A stretch of 64,000 bases of DNA, from positions 64,219,469-64,283,468 of the forward strand of contig CM043963.1 of the NCBI GenBank assembly GCA_014529385.2, written 5' to 3'. How positions within the stretch are numbered: position 1 is the first letter of the stretch; every line of letters starts with the position of its first letter. The DNA comes from Adiantum capillus-veneris. Taxonomy: Eukaryota; Streptophyta; Polypodiopsida; Polypodiales; Pteridaceae. A model generated the notes under the pieces. The model was not told the origin of the DNA. It did no database searches and saw nothing but the letters and a program-made list of their open reading frames with translations. A program made the position numbers and the translations under genes. This document shows positions 59,045 through 64,000 of this stretch, piece after piece.

Positions 59045-59930
59045 AGCATGTTGCTATTTCCCTGGTATAATTTTGCTGGAATTGTTGGCCTGGGGTACCT
59101 TTAGTGAATAACTCACTTAAATTCACTAGGCACTGTATATACTGGTACTAGTAGTGGTACTGATAGAAATCAAGAGAGTGAGAATTGCAGGGATTACTCC
59201 TGGTACTACTGGATTATATTGGTACTGACACTGACACTATACACTACTGATATTGATACTGCTATACTAGTAGTGGTAGTTCTAATGTACTGATACTGTA
59301 TATACTACTACTGATACTAGTACTAACTGATACACATGGACGATACTATTACTAGTACTAGTACACACATACACATACGTGGCTCATTATTGCCTGTTGC
59401 CATTTCCCTGGTATATTTCGCTAAAATTGTTGGCCTGGGGTACCTTTGATACTGACTAGTACTACTGATTGGACTATACTGGTACTGGTAATGGTACTAT
59501 TCACTACTGATATTGATACTGCTATACTAGTACTGGTACTAACTGGTTGTATTGGTACTACTGTATATACTAGATCTGGTATACACACATATGGCTGGTT
59601 ATTGCGTGTTTCCAATTCCTGGTATAATTCGCTAAAACTATTGGCTTGGGGTACCTTTGGTACCGACTGGTACTACTGGACTATATTGGTACTGGTAATG
59701 GCACTATACACTACTGATACTGACACTGCTATACTGATATACTTGTACTGATAGTACTTGTTGTATTGGTACTAGTACTTAATTGTACTACTGGACTATA
59801 CTAATATTGGTACTGGTACACACAAACACACACACACACACTCCTATGACTGGTTTTTACGTGCTGCCATTTCCCTGGTATAATTCACTGGGATTATTGG
59901 CGTGGAGTACCTTTGGGGAATAATTGGCTT
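59045..59930. repeat. TACTGG-rich degenerate repeats, four units
   Basis: A block with TTCCCTGGTATAATT, TTGGCCTGGGGTACCTTTG and long TACTGGTACT/ACTGATACTG runs recurs at about 59060, 59404, 59618 and 59872. Spacing is irregular (about 210-340 bp). No gene. Confidence 0.8.
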
Positions 59931-60073
59931 AAATTCACTAGAAAATATTTTTTCAGGTGGTACCTAATCCGTAGTTATTAAAGGGTTTATGGGTGGGCTT
60001 GTAAATGATGTCTTCTTCTTCTACTTAATAGCAAGGTGGCTCCCTCCTAACGGGTTTGTAATAATGCACCCTT

Positions 60074-60076
<3 letters not shown>

Positions 60077-60127
<51 letters not shown>
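60077..60127 (+). repeat. (CT)n microsatellite
   Basis: CT run of about 50 bp, followed by C-rich and CT-rich sequence. Confidence 0.95.
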
Positions 60128-60130
<3 letters not shown>

Positions 60131-60159
60131 CCCCTCTTTCTCTCTCTGTACATGAGGGT

Positions 60160-60180
60160 GATGTTACACCATCCCCCTCT
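60160..60180 (-). promoter_or_regulatory. Possible second polypurine tract/LTR edge
   Basis: The minus strand reads CTTCAAGAGGGGGATGGTG, followed by TAACATCACCC. This is the usual shape of a gypsy pol end, polypurine tract and LTR start. No LTR partner was found. Confidence 0.3.
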
Positions 60181-60339
60181 TGAAGCCGGGCCCGCCATAC
60201 GGCTAAGAGAAAGGTGGCCACTTGCTCCAAACCCTATAAAAAGGTGAGCTTTATATGCTCACTTAGCTTTGGTGGTGTGTGTATTTGGGAGAAGTGTCTG
60301 TACATTAGGACTATGAGGATTTTACCTGCAAAGGGGTAA

Positions 60340-60676
60340 TGTTAAGTGTCGGTTGTAAGAGAGAGAATTTAAAGAACATCAAAATAGTTGAGGAACGGTG
60401 TACGCGTATGTCGCACGTGTCAATGCAAGGAACTTGTCGATACACCGTGTGCGAGCCACAAATGGCTCCAAGCACACAACAAGCCTAAACTAGTAAGCTC
60501 AAAGAAGGCGATGGTGTGTCACTCACCGCTCTACGCTTGCTTCGTGGAGGAGTCCTCACCGCGAAGAAGAAGGAGCCGCCGCTTCGCAGTGCTCAACCGC
60601 TTCGCCGCCGTCGTGCCTTCGTAATGCTCGATCGCCCACACACACACACACTCTCTCTCTCTCTCTCTCTCTCTCT

Positions 60677-60708
<32 letters not shown>

Positions 60709-61030
60709 AGGAGGTGAAGAAAAAGAAGATGGAGATGGAGATGGAGCAAGAGCACTCTTCTATCGCACAAATGAGAGAATGAGTGAATTTTAGGTTTAGT
60801 TGGATTTTATATGAGCTCGCCCCATTCACACTTGGCCGCCCATGCTTAGCCAACTAATCCCTTGAATGTTCCAGTTAGAGTGCGCCTCTCATCGGCGATC
60901 ACTCTTACCCTTTTCCTATTGGACCGACAAGCCCGGTACCTGACTCTACCAAATAAATAATACAATGTCCGCCATAGGTTACAAAGTCCGTCGTAGGTGA
61001 TAGGGTGTCCGTGAGCCGTGAGGGTTAACA
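60340..61030 (-). repeat. 3' LTR of a minus-strand element
   Basis: On the minus strand it starts TGTTAACCC and ends CGACACTTAACA, 691 bp with TGTTAA/TTAACA ends. A TATAAAA lies at 60805-60811 (minus). The transcribed part holds a GT/AG microsatellite (60639-60708). A polypurine tract lies immediately inside. The rest of the element runs right, off the window. Confidence 0.7.
60639..60708 (+). repeat. (CA)n(CT)n(AC)n microsatellite inside LTR
   Basis: ACACAC, then CT to about 60677, then AC to about 60708. It lies downstream of the LTR TATA box. Confidence 0.95.
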
Positions 61031-61043
61031 TGCCCCCCTTCCT
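61031..61043 (-). promoter_or_regulatory. Polypurine tract
   Basis: The minus strand AGGAAGGGGGGCA sits directly before the LTR start TGTTAACCC. Confidence 0.7.
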
Positions 61044-62754
61044 GATGTAGATTCCGTCCTCGGAAGCTATTGAGTTGAAGCTCGTTCATCAAGGTGGAAG
61101 AGCATTTGAGATGAATGTCCTTAGCCTTCTTCAGTCACTGCAAAATCAAACAACATTGGCACAGTAATTGCATTCTCATAAGCGATTAAAATCTATATGC
61201 AGTTTGAGGCAGACAAATTGATTGGTAATAGAATTTTAAACATTTTGTCAGCACAATAAACATTAAATTGCAATATAATCAAATGCATAAAGAGATGTAA
61301 ATGTAAAAAATTAAACAAGTATGGGGTCGCTAATTTAACGGTCGAAAGGCACTAGAGATCGACTATTAATACCATGGGTAAGATTCTTAATTTTCTCTTG
61401 TCAATTAAGTTGTTTAATCGCAAGAGCCAAGTATTTCATGTTCGAGGGCTGACTAGAGGCTATACCTAAAAGACCTTGTAGTTAAGCTACAATAAAAGGA
61501 ATTTCTCATGAAATCATCGCTTGACTGATTACCTTTTCTTTGACCCCCCAAAGTCTTTTCATAGTGATTCAATTTTGATGTGTGTGCTTATTTTGTATGC
61601 CGTGAGTTTTTTGCTTTTCAAGGAAAAGCGCCCACACTGGGAATCTCTAGGGCTCTAGTACCATAGGCGATACATGTGAGTGAAGTACCCAATCAAGCTG
61701 AGATTTCTCTTTCAGCTTAAGATTTTACATTATGGCACTTGATTTTTTTTTGTTTGTTCGTTTTCGGCATTTTAATTTTGTAACTTTGGGGGGCATATAA
61801 CTCTGATACACCTCCCCAGGCTCATCACACTAGTAAACTCCCTTTATAATACTTAAGCTAAAGGTCAATAGGGTCAAGCCCACTAGAAAGCCCTAGTACA
61901 TTTCACACAATGCTGCCTGAATCGGATTAAGAACCTAAGTAACCATTGATTATTATGAAGGCATTCCCCATGGTATTAAGAGAAGATCTCTAACACCTAA
62001 CTTGGTCAAACTAGCTTAGTCGGACTGCTTGATTTTTAAATCTAGACAAGTGATTATGACAAAAAATTACATTGAATTTAATGTTTGCTACTAAGCAAAA
62101 GCGCTGATTATTATGCTACCAATCACAATCAAAGCAGACAAACATGGATGCAAAAGGATAAGGGGCAATGCTAATGGCCAAGAAACACCTGTTTGTGTCG
62201 ATGATCGCGCTTGATTTGAAGAGTGAGTCGAGATAAAGATTCCATGAAGGTCCAAATCCTAACAACAACAACACATTCCTGTACACACTAGGAAACACAA
62301 AGAATACCTCTAGGAGGCACATCAGTTGGAAGAAAGAACATTGCTAATCACTCAACTCTAAAACATAAACACTCCTATTGTAATAATCCTACCTACCCTC
62401 CATCACTTGAGTAATGAGGATCAAAGGTGTTTTATGGCATAGGTTTCTGTTTCATGTACCGGATGTGAATGTGTAGGTCTGGTCAATGTTTTGACTTTTA
62501 TTGTGCATACTCGTTTGCTAATTGCTCTTGCTCTTTATTCTTTTTGTTTTTTTGTGAGTATAAGGCTTAATATGTACATTCCCTAAGGTTGGGAGATTAA
62601 GAGGTCAGGGAGGAAGGTTGAGAGGGAAGCAAGTGAATGATGGATGTCAGCAAACACTCCCCCCTTCATTGGGTAGATCATACCGTTTGAAATGAGCTTG
62701 TCACCCTTTGAAACCAATTGTTCTAGTTGGTAATAGGTGGAGATTTTTGCCATT
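61044..62754 (-). other. Element interior without recognisable pol
   Basis: AT-rich. I see no reverse transcriptase, RNase H or integrase motif on the minus strand between the polyprotein end and the polypurine tract, which suggests deletion or a non-autonomous element. Confidence 0.45.
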
Positions 62755-64000
62755 AGTTTTCTATTACCTTAGGTGCCTCGTCGAGTTGCAAGGGTGGTAA
62801 GGTACTCTCCCAGGATCGAACTTGAAGTGGTTCATTAGGTGATTCTTGAACACTGGGAGGTGTGGATTCCTTTGTAGCTTTATGGAGGTCCACTATTGTA
62901 GGTGGAGGCTGTGGAGAAGATTTTACCTCTATGGATGCATTATATGAGGAGCTAGAAGCTTCATGGGACTCGCCCCTTGTTGAGCTAGGTGGAACAAATC
63001 GTTTTTTCTTCGGTACCCAGACTAGCTCTGGAGCGGGTGTGTAGCATTCTGTGATTTTTTTTCTTTCCTCGATCGTCGATTCGTTTTGGAGCTACGGGAT
63101 TGGGCTCATATGGATCAGGTGATAGGTAAGAACACAATCTACATTTTGGCACCCAAATTTGATCATTTCCTCGATAGTAGCCTTGGGCTTCCAATAATCG
63201 TTTAGGGATCCAACGCCACGTTCTCTTACATTTCTTGGGGCGAGTGGTATGTTTCTTACAAGGCTTCTGTTTTTTAGTACTAGCCATGGTCGCTAAAGAA
63301 GCTTTAGGGACCCACTTGTATGTTTTCTTCGTTATATTAGGATGAGTCTTGTCAGAAGCTATATGCATTGCTTGTAGCATATTTAAGGGTACGGGCATTT
63401 CATCCCCCTCAGGTGTTAACCAGGTCGTCCCCCTGTTTCCCCAAGTGTCTATGGTTGCTGCTAGGTGGACCCAATCCACATTGTCCGACTCAGTCATCCC
63501 AGGTAGTACATCCATATAAGGAGAATCTTCCCCAACATCAGTGTCCGCTTTACACGTGTAACAATACTGCAATGGGGCCGAGTGAATTGTGGTGTCAGAT
63601 CTATGATCAATTATAAACCTGTTTCCTAGAGGATGTGCTCAACCCATCACAAGATCCACTCGAATGACAGAATCTTGGAACTGCAAGTAGACATGGTTTT
63701 TAGACCAGTCATGCACCATTTTTGCTTCCCTCATGAAAGGAAGTCCTAAGATCATCTCCGATGCCATAGTGTGTTTGGAGAAATCCATAACAATAAAGGT
63801 AATCCTTATTTTATATCCAAAGACCTTGATGTTGAGATCTTCTAGCATCCCAATAGGTTTAACAATAGACCCATTGGCCATCTTCACTACTATGGTTGTG
63901 GTCGCAAGGTGAGGTCTTCCCATAGTTTCCCAACAATTTTTAGTTACAATGCTAACCCCAGCACCACCATCAAGGATTCCCTTCACAGTTAATCCCTTAG
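62755..64000 (-). pseudogene. Retropepsin plus WxPK-repeat polyprotein, partial
   Basis: The frame enters at the window edge and reads a retropepsin: catalytic loop GILDGGAGVSIV (DGG in place of DTG/DSG), strands KMANGSIVKPIGMLEDLNI, and the second motif SEMILGLPFMRE. After TGA at 63639-63641 the frame continues, in phase, into a linker (DSPYMDVLPGM) and a series of motifs: YKWVPKASL, WRWIPKRLL and QIWVPKCRL. A shift at an A-run near 63057 brings the fourth, LVWVPKKKRF. A Ser/Pro-rich tail ends near 62755. The retropepsin would process the polyprotein; the WxPK part matches 30707-31067. DGG loops occur in some plant retropepsin-like sequences, so activity cannot be judged from this alone. Confidence 0.65.

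Overview
The window looks like repeat-rich, TE-dominated nuclear DNA of a land plant. The only intact conventional gene is a plant LRR receptor kinase of the BIR (BAK1-interacting receptor-like kinase) type (47684-49495, minus). Introns are of plant style, and the retroelements are plant Ty3/gypsy types with TGGCGCC-like primer binding sites. I cannot name the species. A Rep/helicase element with an endonuclease tail and a DUF7869-like transposase are unusual for flowering plants, so a fern, lycophyte or bryophyte is possible (inference).

Layout. 0-3 kb: 5' end of a minus-strand Ty3-type element (decayed gag, leader, PBS, LTR edge). 3.4-7.6 kb: a small gene island holding an uninterrupted, very divergent histone H3-like ORF, a divergently transcribed two-exon unknown gene with two nonsense codons, and another unknown minus-strand gene. 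7.8-10.1 kb: a decayed plus-strand Ty3-type pol in which a retropepsin-like domain follows the integrase. 10.3-13.4 kb: a decayed DUF7869-like transposase. 13.4-30.4 kb: a large tandem-repeat field built on TTGGACAAGTGGTGGACCTT, with a sharp inversion at 28593. 30.5-36.4 kb: a decayed plus-strand LTR element with WxPK-repeat and coiled-coil regions, a polypurine tract and a 3' LTR. 36.9-37.5 kb: a decayed paralogue of the 6.5-7.6 kb gene. 38.0-40.7 kb: a decayed Helitron with Rep tyrosines, PIF1 helicase and EEP endonuclease. 40.8-47.6 kb: non-coding DNA with microsatellites, two long hairpins, a tRNA-derived SINE and a GT-cored minisatellite. 47.7-49.5 kb: the BIR-like gene. 50.4-56.2 kb: a minus-strand LTR element with a 946-codon gag-like frame broken only by nonsense codons, a leader with palindromes every ~288 bp, and two successive LTR/PBS modules. 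56.2-60.3 kb: microsatellites and TACTGG-rich repeats. 60.3-64 kb: 3' LTR, polypurine tract and a protease/WxPK polyprotein of another minus-strand element that runs off the window.

The elements do not form one pathway. Most show the same decay: in-frame TAG, TAA and TGA at positions best explained by former CAG, CAA, CGA or TGG codons, as expected from cytosine deamination in silenced, methylated DNA. Against this background the H3-like ORF and the BIR-like gene stand out because they are open throughout. All reading was by eye; no alignment or database search was run.
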